NCBI GenBank assembly: GCA_015233295.1
Contig: JADFYC010000190.1
Span: 1-6,994 of the forward strand
Direction: 5' to 3'
From: Deltaproteobacteria bacterium
GTDB lineage: Bacteria > Desulfobacterota > JADFXK01
Length of the DNA: 6,994 bases
Numbering within the stretch: the stretch's first letter is position 1; each line of letters begins with the position of its first letter. Of the stretch, positions 1 through 5,832 are shown piece by piece. The notes under the pieces are model-generated. The model made no database searches, had not been told where the DNA came from, and worked only from the letters and a program-made list of their open reading frames with translations. Both the position numbers and the translations under genes were made by a program.

Positions 1-131
1 CCAACGGCGAGGACCATGCCCTGTTGCGGTTTTTCCTTGGCGCTTTCGGGAATGATAATTCCGCCCTTGGATATTCCTTCATTTTCAAGTCGCTTAACGA
101 TAAGGCGATCATGGAGAGGTCGAAGCTTCAT
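1..131 (-). CDS. groES: GroES co-chaperonin (10 kDa), N-terminal part only
   Basis: The reverse strand from the ATG at 131-129 reads MKLRPLHDRLIVKRLENEG and continues to the window edge. This is the characteristic Cpn10 N-terminus (the LRPLxDR(V/I)(I/L)VKR block, then the mobile-loop region GGIIIPESAKEKPQQG). About 43 codons are visible of a family near 95 residues; the rest, and presumably groEL, lie beyond position 1. GroES forms the heptameric lid of the GroEL cytosolic folding chamber. The mobile loop at about residues 18-31 (ISKGGIIIPES) is the part that contacts GroEL. The start is fixed by an AAGGAGG Shine-Dalgarno at 140-146, 8 nt upstream on the minus strand. The gene is divergent from rlmE and the ruv cluster. 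No broken reading frame is seen. Confidence 0.95.
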   Translation of the reverse strand, partial: MKLRPLHDRLIVKRLENEGISKGGIIIPESAKEKPQQGMVLAV

Positions 132-139
132 AAAGAATT

Positions 140-146
140 CCTCCTT
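140..146 (-). promoter_or_regulatory. Strong ribosome binding site of groES
   Basis: On the minus strand this reads AAGGAGG, a full anti-16S match, 8 nt before the groES ATG. It supports the start choice and high expression. Confidence 0.85.
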
Positions 147-198
147 GAGAAAAGTTCAAAAAATCTACTTACCGGCTTCATAGCCGAAAAGTCAGTCT

Positions 199-216
199 GT
201 TAATCTGGTTAATCTG
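199..216. repeat. Two-copy 9-bp tandem repeat in the groES leader
   Basis: GTTAATCTG occurs twice head to tail (199-207 and 208-216) and is followed by one more G. It lies between the predicted groES transcription start and the groES ribosome binding site, so it would be in the untranslated leader. Its function is unknown and it could be chance. Confidence 0.5.
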
Positions 217-248
217 GAGTGAGATATTATTGACTTGCTTGGGTCTTA

Positions 249-277
249 TGTATAATCATCGCTGCGGCCATTGTCAA
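249..277 (-). promoter_or_regulatory. Sigma-70-type promoter for groES
   Basis: On the minus strand there is a perfect TTGACA (277-272), a 17-bp spacer, and TATACA (254-249, five of six matches to TATAAT). This predicts transcription starting near 242 and a leader of about 110 nt before groES. I looked for the CIRCE operator (TTAGCACTC-N9-GAGTGCTAA) that binds HrcA and saw no acceptable copy between the promoter and the gene. Heat-shock control by HrcA is therefore not supported here. The call rests on hexamer match and spacing only. Confidence 0.65.
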
Positions 278-401
278 TAGCACCGGGAAGGGGAATTGTG
301 ACCCGCCCCGTCACTCCGCTCTCTCCTGTCCCTGGCGTCTCCGGATCCTGTGAACAGTCATAATTATCTCTTTTCGATAAGACCTAGGACAAGCACATGT
401 C

Positions 402-503
402 AAGATTTCTCGCTTCGCTCGAAATGACAAAGAGGCCGGGCTCAACACCTTTCACACCATTATTACTTCGGATGCTGTCATTTCGAGCAAAGCGAGAAAT
501 CTT
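402..503. repeat. 102-bp inverted-repeat element with 28-bp arms
   Basis: The left arm (402-429, beginning AAGATTTCTCGC) and the right arm (476-503, ending GCGAGAAATCTT) are reverse complements at 27 of 28 positions. The only mismatch is C416 against A489. The loop is 46 bp (430-475). The arm core, TTTCGAGC..AGCGAGAAATC, resembles a dispersed palindromic repeat I recall from many Desulfobacterota and other environmental genomes; this is memory, not a search. No transposase and no clear target-site duplication flank it. As RNA it would form a long, stable hairpin in either direction, but no T-run follows, so it is not a standard intrinsic terminator. Confidence 0.85.
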
Positions 504-649
504 ACCGTCTTTATGCCATTCCGAAGGAACGTGACGAGGAACAGGTACGTTCAAAATAGCCAATATAGACCATGTGCCGAGTATATCATAATTTTAACAC
601 TGAAAAAATTGACCTGGCCCTTTGGAGCATCATTTTTGGCTTGAACTAA

Positions 650-680
650 TTACCGTTGTGTGTGAAAAATACGACGGTAA
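650..680. other. 12-bp hairpin, function unknown
   Basis: TTACCGTTGTGT (650-661) pairs with ATACGACGGTAA (669-680) over 12 positions, two of them G-U on the plus-strand RNA, around a 7-nt loop. It is followed by an A-run rather than a T-run on the plus strand. It could be a protein-binding palindrome or part of the rlmE leader. No gene ends just before it, so a terminator role is unlikely. Confidence 0.4.
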
Positions 681-864
681 AAAATGTAACTACCGCGGCC
701 AAAACTTGGCGTCATGACCAGCCTCGAACGCACTTCCTGAAGCCGTTAAAAAAAAGCATCTGTCCCCGGAATACCAGGCCGGGCCTTAGTTGAAGGCTCG
801 CGGCCAATTTAATTAATTGAATAACACCGGCCCATGTGGTAAAAATGGGTGTTGGCGGGCAGGC

Positions 865-1470
865 ATGACACATCCAGGCCGAAAGGTGAAAGATCATTAC
901 TTCTATCAAGCTAAACGGGAAGGGTTCCCGGCCCGCTCGGTATATAAGCTGAAGGAGATAGATCAACGCCACCGATTGTTCAAGCCGGGAGACGCGGTCT
1001 TGGACTTAGGCGCTTCTCCCGGTTCCTGGTTACTATTTGCCAGTCAGGCGGTAGGTCCCCGCGGCAAAGTCACCGGCGTGGATCTCAAGCCGTTGTCAGG
1101 CCCGGTTCCAGCTAATGCCCGGTTCATTTTGGCCGACATCTTCACGTTGGGCCTGGAAGATTTGGGTCCACCCACCGGCGGCTTTGATATCGTGTTAAGT
1201 GACATGGCCCCACAAACGACTGGAATAAAAATCACCGATGCCACCCGGTCCTACGAACTGGCCCACACGGCTTTAATGGTGGCCCTGAAGCATTTGAAGG
1301 AGGGAGGCCATTTTGTCGCCAAAATTTTTCAAGGACCGGATTTCCCTAATTTTCTAGCTGAAGTCAAGAAGGCTTACCGGACGGTTAAGGCCTTCAAGCC
1401 CGACTCGACCCGGCGGGAGAGCAAAGAAGTGTTCGTCGTCGCTCTGGACAAAAAGAGGCTCTCAGAATAA
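865..1470 (+). CDS. rlmE: 23S rRNA (uridine-2'-O-)methyltransferase RlmE (FtsJ/RrmJ)
   Basis: The product is 201 residues, close to the E. coli enzyme (209). The family methylates the 2'-OH of U2552 in the 23S rRNA A-loop on the 50S subunit, using S-adenosylmethionine. The SAM-binding loop is DLGASPGSW at residues 47-55. The K-D-K-E catalytic tetrad is complete: K28 (SVYKLKEI), D113 (LSDMAP), K153 (FVAKIFQG) and E188 (ESKEVFVVA). I start at the ATG at 865 because the conserved region begins about ten residues later. A longer reading from TTG at 817 would add 16 residues (NNTGPCGKNG-type) that resemble nothing in the family. The Shine-Dalgarno before 865 is weak. rlmE precedes yebC by 75 bp on the same strand. 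In many bacteria it is heat-shock linked, and groES lies divergently upstream, but no shared control element is visible. Confidence 0.95.
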   Translation: MTHPGRKVKDHYFYQAKREGFPARSVYKLKEIDQRHRLFKPGDAVLDLGASPGSWLLFASQAVGPRGKVTGVDLKPLSGPVPANARFILADIFTLGLEDLGPPTGGFDIVLSDMAPQTTGIKITDATRSYELAHTALMVALKHLKEGGHFVAKIFQGPDFPNFLAEVKKAYRTVKAFKPDSTRRESKEVFVVALDKKRLSE

Positions 1471-1531
1471 TTCACAAAATATCTGTTTATCACTAAAACA
1501 ACAAAACGAATTCACTCGTTAAACCATTCTT

Positions 1532-1537
1532 AGGAGG
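1532..1537 (+). promoter_or_regulatory. Ribosome binding site of yebC
   Basis: AGGAGG lies 8 nt before the yebC ATG at 1546 and fixes that start. The 75-bp rlmE-yebC gap is AT-rich. It also holds a small AACGA/TCGTT pairing near 1507-1522, too short to call a terminator. Confidence 0.8.
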
Positions 1538-1545
1538 TTATTTTA

Positions 1546-2298
1546 ATGTCAGGACATTCCAAATGGAGCACTATTAAGCACAAAAAAGGAGCCGCGGACG
1601 CCAGGCGGGGAAAGATTTTCAGCAAAATAATTAAAGAAATTACGGTGGCCGCCCGGATCGGCGGCGGTGACTTGACCGGCAATTCCCGGTTGCGATCAGC
1701 CGTTGCGGCAGCCAAGGCCGAAAACATGCCCAAAGACAACATTGATCGGGCGATCAAAAAAGGTACCGGCGAAATAGAAGGTGTGACCTACGAAGAATCC
1801 ACATACGAAGGTTACGGTCCGGGCGGCGCGGCCGTCTTGGTCGAGATTATGACCGACAATAAGAACCGGACCGTGGCCGATATCCGCCATATCTTCGCCA
1901 AACACTCCGGAAACCTGGGTGAAGCCGGCTGTGTCGCCTGGATGTTCGATAAAAAAGGTCTGTTCATTTTTGATAAGAAGACCGTGGGCGAAGACCAACT
2001 GATGGAAATGGCCCTGGACGCCGGGGCGGAAGACGTCACCGCTGAAAATGGGGAATTCGAAGTGGTGTGCAGTCCGGAGTCCTATGAAGCGATCAAAGAT
2101 ATCTTCGATAACCAGGGTCTGAAATATGAAATGGCTCAAGTAACTATGGTTCCGAGAACGACCGTCGAATTGACCGGTAAACAAGCTGAGCAAATGCTTA
2201 AGATGATGGAAAAGTTGGAAGACCACGACGACGTCCAAAACGTTTATTCCAATTTTGACATTTCCGACGAAGAGATGGAAGCCCTTGGTCAGAACTAG
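1546..2298 (+). CDS. yebC: YebC/PmpR/TACO1-family protein
   Basis: The product is 250 residues, the usual length. Family landmarks are all present: GHSKW at 3-7, the basic N-terminal segment with ADARRGKIFSK at 17-27, GGGD at 39-42, YEGYGPGG at 87-94, DNKNRT at 104-109, GNLG at 122-125, and the C-terminal DDVQNVYSN at 228-236. The family was long annotated as transcriptional regulators. The mitochondrial homologue TACO1 is a translational activator, and recent bacterial work links YebC proteins to relief of ribosome stalling at proline-rich stretches, so a cytosolic translation role is the better current reading. The start is supported by AGGAGG at 1532-1537. The gene sits directly before ruvC, a widely conserved order, and its last 14 bp overlap the probable ruvC start. 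No truncation or missing motif is seen. Confidence 0.96.
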   Translation: MSGHSKWSTIKHKKGAADARRGKIFSKIIKEITVAARIGGGDLTGNSRLRSAVAAAKAENMPKDNIDRAIKKGTGEIEGVTYEESTYEGYGPGGAAVLVEIMTDNKNRTVADIRHIFAKHSGNLGEAGCVAWMFDKKGLFIFDKKTVGEDQLMEMALDAGAEDVTAENGEFEVVCSPESYEAIKDIFDNQGLKYEMAQVTMVPRTTVELTGKQAEQMLKMMEKLEDHDDVQNVYSNFDISDEEMEALGQN

Positions 2299-2821
2299 AG
2301 CCCTGGGCATTGACCCGGGATCTCGGGTGACCGGTTTTGGGGTGGTAGAACAGCGAGGATATGATCTGGTCTATATTGGTAGCGGCCGGTTGGCGCCTGG
2401 AGATGCCCTCCCCTTTCCGGCCAGGTTAAAGATGATCTACCAGGGGCTGGGAGAGGCCATTGACCAGTATCGGCCGACCGAAGCCGCGGTAGAAGACCTG
2501 TTTTTCGCCAAGAATGCCAAGAGTGCGTTGATCCTGGGCCATGCCCGAGGGGTGTGCCTGTTGGCCGCGGAAAATTCCGGTTTGCCCATATTTGAGTATT
2601 CACCTAGGCAAATCAAGCAAAGCGTCGTGGGTTACGGCGCGGCGGCCAAGGAGCAGGTCCAGGAGATGGTCCGGTTGCTGCTGGGGCTTCCGGAGCGGCT
2701 GCCCAAAGACACCTCTGATGCCCTGGCTACGGCCATTTGCCACTTGCACACCCAGGGCAGCACGGCACTTCGGAACGGCCTCATGGATCGGGCCGGCCCC
2801 AACAAGGACCTGGAACTATGA
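2285..2821 (+). CDS. ruvC: Crossover junction endodeoxyribonuclease RuvC
   Basis: RuvC is the Holliday junction resolvase, a dimeric RNase H-fold nuclease that cuts junctions delivered by RuvAB. The 178-residue reading contains the hallmark LGIDPGSRVTGFG (7-19). The four metal-binding acids are present: D10, E70 (AAVEDLFF), D142 and D145 (PKDTSDALA), with the ALATAICH helix after them. No ATG or GTG start is available in frame ahead of the LGIDPGS block. The nearest initiator is TTG at 2285, giving MVRTRALGIDPGS, which matches the family's short N-terminus. A second TTG at 2255 would add ten unconserved residues. Either way the start lies inside yebC, implying translational coupling. The stop TGA overlaps the ruvA ATG. 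Confidence 0.93.
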   Translation: MVRTRALGIDPGSRVTGFGVVEQRGYDLVYIGSGRLAPGDALPFPARLKMIYQGLGEAIDQYRPTEAAVEDLFFAKNAKSALILGHARGVCLLAAENSGLPIFEYSPRQIKQSVVGYGAAAKEQVQEMVRLLLGLPERLPKDTSDALATAICHLHTQGSTALRNGLMDRAGPNKDLEL

Positions 2822-3423
2822 TTGCCCTGCTCAGGGGAACGATTTATTTTAAATCAGTGGAGTATGTCATCCTCGATGTAGCCGGCGTCGGGTACCGGGT
2901 GTTTACCCCGCTATCCTCTTTTTACCATCTACCTCCGGTTGGAACAAGCGCCGAATTGAATATTTACACCGTGGTCAGAGACGACGCCATTCTTTTGTAC
3001 GGTTTCTTGACCTTGGAAGAAAAAGAAGTCTTCTTAAGACTCATTTCCATCACCGGGATCGGACCCAAGCTGGCCGCCAATATCCTCTCCGGGATTGCCG
3101 TGCCGGAATTGAAACGGGCCATTTCTTCTGGAAACCTGGACCGGATCAAGGCCATCCCTGGAGTGGGGAAAAAGACCTCCGAACGAATTATTTTGGAATT
3201 AAAAGATAAAATAGATATTCCCGCCTTGCCGGCAGAAATCATCGCGGCCGGCTCGGACAGGTCCGCGGTAGTGGACGATGTCGCCTCCGCCTTGGAAAAC
3301 TTGGGCTATAAACCGCCGATAGCCAAGATCGCGGTGCAGCGGGCCCTTAAAGACCTGGGGGCGGCGGAGTTCACTCTGGAAGAATTGTTGAAGAAGGCGC
3401 TGTTGAGTCTGTCAAAAAATTAA
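2818..3423 (+). CDS. ruvA: Holliday junction branch migration protein RuvA
   Basis: The product is 201 residues, the typical RuvA length (E. coli 203). RuvA forms a tetramer that holds the four-way junction and docks RuvB motors. Domain I begins MIALLRGTIYF and includes the acidic pin region RDDAILLYGF (54-63, D55/D56), which pries strands apart. Domain II carries two helix-hairpin-helix motifs, ITGIGPKLAANIL at 78-90 and IPGVGKKTSERII at 113-125. Domain III, which contacts RuvB, is the helical tail of about 150-201 (VDDVASALENLGYK onward). The ATG overlaps the ruvC stop as ATGA, with an AAGGA Shine-Dalgarno at 2804-2808, nine nt upstream. An earlier in-frame start (2737) would only add ruvC-overlapping sequence. 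ruvB does not follow directly: about 1.4 kb of other genes intervene. Confidence 0.96.
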   Translation: MIALLRGTIYFKSVEYVILDVAGVGYRVFTPLSSFYHLPPVGTSAELNIYTVVRDDAILLYGFLTLEEKEVFLRLISITGIGPKLAANILSGIAVPELKRAISSGNLDRIKAIPGVGKKTSERIILELKDKIDIPALPAEIIAAGSDRSAVVDDVASALENLGYKPPIAKIAVQRALKDLGAAEFTLEELLKKALLSLSKN

Positions 3424-3454
3424 CCATCCTTAAGACCCTGGTGAGACGTTGGCC

Positions 3455-3805
3455 GTGCTGAGACAACTCGCTGCAATACCCCTGACCGACAAAGACCGCC
3501 AAACCGTAGTCACAGCCGCCGGAATCCTCAAGGAACGTTTTCCCGTGGATGAGGTTATCCTTTATGGGTCCAAGGCCCGAGGTGATGACCATGCGGATTC
3601 AGATATTGATCTTTTGATCATCACTTCTCGGCCCATCCTATGGCGGGAACGGAAATCAATTGTCGCGGCCCTATTTGACCTCGGCCTAGCCAACGATACC
3701 ATCATCAGCATCTTGACCGTTCCACTGGCGGATTGGACGGCCGGAGCGTTTCGGCAGACGGCGATTTATCGAGAAATCCGACGGGACGGGGTGCCGGCCA
3801 CATGA
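3455..3805 (+). CDS. MNT-type nucleotidyltransferase domain protein (DNA polymerase beta-like fold)
   Basis: This is a small single-domain protein of about 116 residues. Its core is GSKARGDDHADSDIDLLI at 38-55, the minimal nucleotidyltransferase signature GSxxRG-x(n)-SDxDLL, with G38/S39 and metal ligands D50 and D52. I do not see a clear third carboxylate: the strand that might carry it reads TIISILTV. In known MNT/HEPN toxin-antitoxin pairs the MNT protein AMPylates the HEPN toxin and neutralises it. Whether this one does is inference from pairing only. GTG at 3455 is chosen because GGTGAG (3440-3445) lies nine nt upstream. TTG at 3449 is the alternative and adds two residues. It begins 31 bp after ruvA and overlaps the next gene by ATGA. 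Confidence 0.8.
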   Translation: MLRQLAAIPLTDKDRQTVVTAAGILKERFPVDEVILYGSKARGDDHADSDIDLLIITSRPILWRERKSIVAALFDLGLANDTIISILTVPLADWTAGAFRQTAIYREIRRDGVPAT

Positions 3806-4284
3806 ACTACCAGACCAGGGAACGGTCAGGGGATCAAGATATCTTCACCAACCACTGGCTTGCCAAAGCCCACCAGGCTCTTGCATCTGCCGTGACCAAC
3901 CAACAACATAACCGGATGTCGAATGCCGTGCGAGATATCTACTTTGCCTGTTTCAGCGCCGTCACTGCCGTCTTCATGAATGAAGGAAAGATATTTCAGA
4001 AGGATTCCGCCCTGCGGTCCGCCTTCCAGCGGGAGATGATAAAAACAGGGCGAGTTGATCCCGTCTGGGGTCCTTTTCTGGACTGGGTGTTCCACAATAT
4101 GCAGCAAATAGATTATCAACCCATGGCCCGGTTCGAACCGGATCTGGTCCAGGAACTTCTGGAAAAAGCTGAATGTTTTTCAAGTGATATGGAAACTCTC
4201 CTGGAGGTCCCGAATTCCTCATTCCAGTCACCGGAATCAATGGTTATCAGTAACACCGGCTCCCCAACGACCTTAACCGGTTGA
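3802..4284 (+). CDS. HEPN-domain protein, partner of the MNT nucleotidyltransferase
   Basis: The product is 160 residues. The segment from about 17 to 130 fits the all-alpha HEPN fold of the UPF0332/COG1895-like group. It opens with HWLAKAHQALASA, followed by the AVRDIYFACFSAVTAVF helix (42-58), the turn NEGKIFQKDSALRSAFQREMI (60-80), KTGRVD (81-86), and FHNMQQIDY (97-105). Family members usually read NRAYYA in the second helix and R-x-x-x-D-Y in the later one. Here these are RDIYFA and M-x-x-x-D-Y, so conserved polar residues are altered. No RX4-6H ribonuclease motif is present. The last 25 or so residues (from about 136) look disordered and have no family match. It starts by ATGA overlap with the MNT gene, so the two are co-translated. 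A non-nucleolytic partner or decayed toxin is possible. Confidence 0.72.
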   Translation: MNYQTRERSGDQDIFTNHWLAKAHQALASAVTNQQHNRMSNAVRDIYFACFSAVTAVFMNEGKIFQKDSALRSAFQREMIKTGRVDPVWGPFLDWVFHNMQQIDYQPMARFEPDLVQELLEKAECFSSDMETLLEVPNSSFQSPESMVISNTGSPTTLTG

Positions 4285-4345
4285 GTTAGCCTGTATATGT
4301 TCGGTAGACCATTCAATCAAATTCACGCCCTACCCTAAAACTGAC

Positions 4346-4352
4346 AAGGAGG
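4346..4352 (+). promoter_or_regulatory. Ribosome binding site that decides the start of the small exported protein
   Basis: AAGGAGG ends directly before an ATG at 4353 and six nt before a second in-frame ATG at 4359. Normal spacing favours the second, which also gives a cleaner signal peptide (MKKFGTT). Confidence 0.75.
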
Positions 4353-4358
4353 ATGACA

Positions 4359-4697
4359 ATGAAGAAGTTCGGAACAACTTTACTTGCGGCCGGTGCTATT
4401 TTGTTATGCCTGCTGGGCAGTTCCTTTGCCGGACCCACTGATGACCCTGTAATCCAGTATCGAGAGAAGAACCAAGAAAAAAGAATTCAACAAGGGGTAA
4501 AAAGTGGTGAATTGACTCCAAAAGAAGCCGGAAAATTAGAAAGAGAACAGGCCCGAATTAAGCAGACCGAGTCAAGAATGAAGGCCGACGGTAAACTGAC
4601 CAAGAAAGAAAGAGCCAGACTTCAACGCAAAGAGAACAAGGCGAGCGCCCATATTTATAATAAAAAGCACAACCAGAAGAAGGCGAAAGTCAACTAG
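4359..4697 (+). CDS. Small exported Lys/Arg-rich protein with two internal repeats
   Basis: The product is 112 residues and of unknown function. Residues 1-24 form a classic Sec signal peptide: KK, a hydrophobic core TLLAAGAILLCLLG, and a probable signal-peptidase I site after SFA, before GPTDD. A lipoprotein reading is less likely, as C17 sits inside the hydrophobic core. The mature part (about 88 residues) is very basic and likely helical. It contains a degenerate duplication: SGELTPKEAGKLEREQARI at 49-67 and DGKLTKKERARLQRKENKA at 77-95, sharing a (S/D)G-x-LT-x-KE-xxx-L pattern. The DGKLTKKE piece faintly recalls an EF-hand loop, but the acidic ligand set is incomplete. Similar small periplasmic proteins occur in Geobacter-type genomes from memory, unnamed. 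It lies between the HEPN gene and ruvB and has its own strong ribosome binding site, so it may be transcribed separately. Confidence 0.78.
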   Translation: MKKFGTTLLAAGAILLCLLGSSFAGPTDDPVIQYREKNQEKRIQQGVKSGELTPKEAGKLEREQARIKQTESRMKADGKLTKKERARLQRKENKASAHIYNKKHNQKKAKVN

Positions 4698-4730
4698 CCG
4701 GACGAAAATTAAACCGAACGTCCTCACGGC

Positions 4731-4745
4731 CAACCTGAGAGGTTG
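4731..4745 (+). terminator. Weak hairpin after the small exported protein gene
   Basis: CAACCT (4731-4736) and AGGTTG (4740-4745) pair perfectly around GAG. The following bases TGTGTTTC are only partly T-rich. It could be a weak terminator or attenuator ahead of ruvB. Downstream, AATAAT at 4764-4769 resembles a -10 box, with TTGTGT at 4743-4748 a poor -35 at 15-bp spacing, so a separate ruvB promoter is possible but not shown. Confidence 0.3.
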
Positions 4746-4800
4746 TGTGTTTCAATCTAATTAAATAATACTACTCACATCTTTACAGTATTGGTGAAAA

Positions 4801-5832
4801 ATGGATCAAGAACGGTTGGTGGAACCGGAGAAACAGGACGAAGAAGCAGGCCTCGAACCCGGATTACGCCCGTCCAAACTAGATGAATACATCGGACAGG
4901 ATGAGGTTAAGACCAACCTGAGCGTCTTTATTCAAGCCGCCAAGATGCGGTCCGAACCCCTGGATCATGTCTTGTTTCACGGCCATCCTGGGTTGGGCAA
5001 GACGACGTTGGCCTATATCATGGCCAATGAACTGGGTGTGGACATTCGATCGACCTCCGGCCCGGTGCTGGAACGGCCCGGTGATCTGGCCGCCATCCTG
5101 ACCAATCTCAAAGCCCACGATATTTTGTTCATTGATGAAATTCACCGCCTCAACCACGTGGTGGAAGAGATCATGTATCCCGCCATGGAGGATTTCAAGC
5201 TAGATATTATCATCGGCCAGGGACCGGCGGCCAGGTCCATCCGGATCGACCTCCCCCGGTTTACCCTGGTCGGGGCCACCACCCGGGCCGGGATGCTCAC
5301 TGCGCCTTTGCGGGACCGGTTCGGGGTGGTGCTGCGGGTGGAGTTTTATAAACCCGGCGAGCTGAAAACGATCTTGCTCCGGTCCGCCCAGGTTCTTAAG
5401 ATTAAGTTGACCGACGACGGAGCCGAAGAAATCGCCCGCAGATCCCGAGGCACCCCTCGGATCGCCAACCGCCTGTTGCGCCGGGTGCGTGACTTCGCCG
5501 AGGTCATGGCCGATGGGATCATCACTCGAAAAGTGGCGGCCGGCGGGTTGACCATGCTTGAGGTGGACGAGTCGGGTTTTGACAAAATGGACCGGCACAT
5601 CCTCTTAACGATCATGGACAAGTTCGAAGGCGGCCCGGTCGGACTGGACACGGTGGCCACCGCTGTCAGCGAAGACCGCGACACGATCGAGGAAGTCTAT
5701 GAACCGTTTTTGATCCAGTGCGGCTTTATCAAAAGAACCCCCAGGGGCCGGGTCCTGACTCAAATCGCCTATAATTACTTTGGCCGGACCGCTCCGTGCT
5801 CCTATCAGAACAGCCTTTTCGGGCCGGGATGA
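4801..5832 (+). CDS. ruvB: Holliday junction branch migration ATPase RuvB
   Basis: The product is 343 residues, the usual length. RuvB hexamers are the AAA+ motors that pump DNA through the RuvA-bound junction. Residues 20-60 carry the family opening LRPSKLDEYIGQDEVK. Walker A is GHPGLGKTT (61-69, K67/T68), Walker B is LFIDEIH (109-115, D112/E113), sensor 1 lies in LVGATTRAG (156-164), the arginine finger is in LRDRFG (R171), and sensor 2 is GTPRIANRLLRRVRDFA (217-233, R220). The C-terminal winged helix spans about 258-335 (GGPVGLDTVATAVSEDRDTIEEVYEP pattern, positions 277-302). Most RuvB proteins read GPPGLGKTT in Walker A; here the second residue is His, which still fits GxxxxGKT. The ATG at 4801 is the only plausible start, though its ribosome binding site is weak. 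It is about 100 bp after the small exported protein gene and stands about 1.4 kb from ruvA. Confidence 0.97.
   Translation: MDQERLVEPEKQDEEAGLEPGLRPSKLDEYIGQDEVKTNLSVFIQAAKMRSEPLDHVLFHGHPGLGKTTLAYIMANELGVDIRSTSGPVLERPGDLAAILTNLKAHDILFIDEIHRLNHVVEEIMYPAMEDFKLDIIIGQGPAARSIRIDLPRFTLVGATTRAGMLTAPLRDRFGVVLRVEFYKPGELKTILLRSAQVLKIKLTDDGAEEIARRSRGTPRIANRLLRRVRDFAEVMADGIITRKVAAGGLTMLEVDESGFDKMDRHILLTIMDKFEGGPVGLDTVATAVSEDRDTIEEVYEPFLIQCGFIKRTPRGRVLTQIAYNYFGRTAPCSYQNSLFGPG

Larger units (their letters stand above)
132..864. other. Intergenic region between divergent groES and rlmE
   Basis: About 730 bp without a supportable protein gene on either strand. The left part holds the groES promoter and leader. 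The middle holds the 102-bp inverted repeat at 402-503, then a weak GAACGT/ACGTTC pairing (527-532 with 547-552), then the hairpin at 650-680. Several A-runs and AT-rich patches occur at about 585-610 and 664-752. No clear promoter for rlmE was found: TTGACC at 609-614 has no good -10 partner. The short open frame on the minus strand at 712-972 overlaps rlmE and has no family resemblance that I recognise. Confidence 0.6.

Noticed and set aside
140..250. CIRCE/HrcA operator before groES
   Set aside because: GAGTG near 217-221 is suggestive, but the paired TTAGCACTC half at nine-bp spacing is missing.
230..256. Plus-strand promoter TTGACT (230-235) and TATAAT (251-256)
   Set aside because: The spacer is only 15 bp and no gene follows for about 600 bp. 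The overlapping minus-strand promoter with a 17-bp spacer explains the site better.
402..503. Intrinsic terminator or CRISPR repeat unit
   Set aside because: The stem has a 46-bp loop and no following T-run, and only one inverted pair exists with no regularly spaced direct repeats.
817..864. N-terminal extension of RlmE from a TTG at 817
   Set aside because: The 16 added residues do not resemble the family, and the ATG at 865 gives a protein of normal length with conserved sequence starting soon after.
1696..2310. 204-residue minus-strand open frame
   Set aside because: It is a shadow of yebC, whose conserved motifs are complete on the plus strand.
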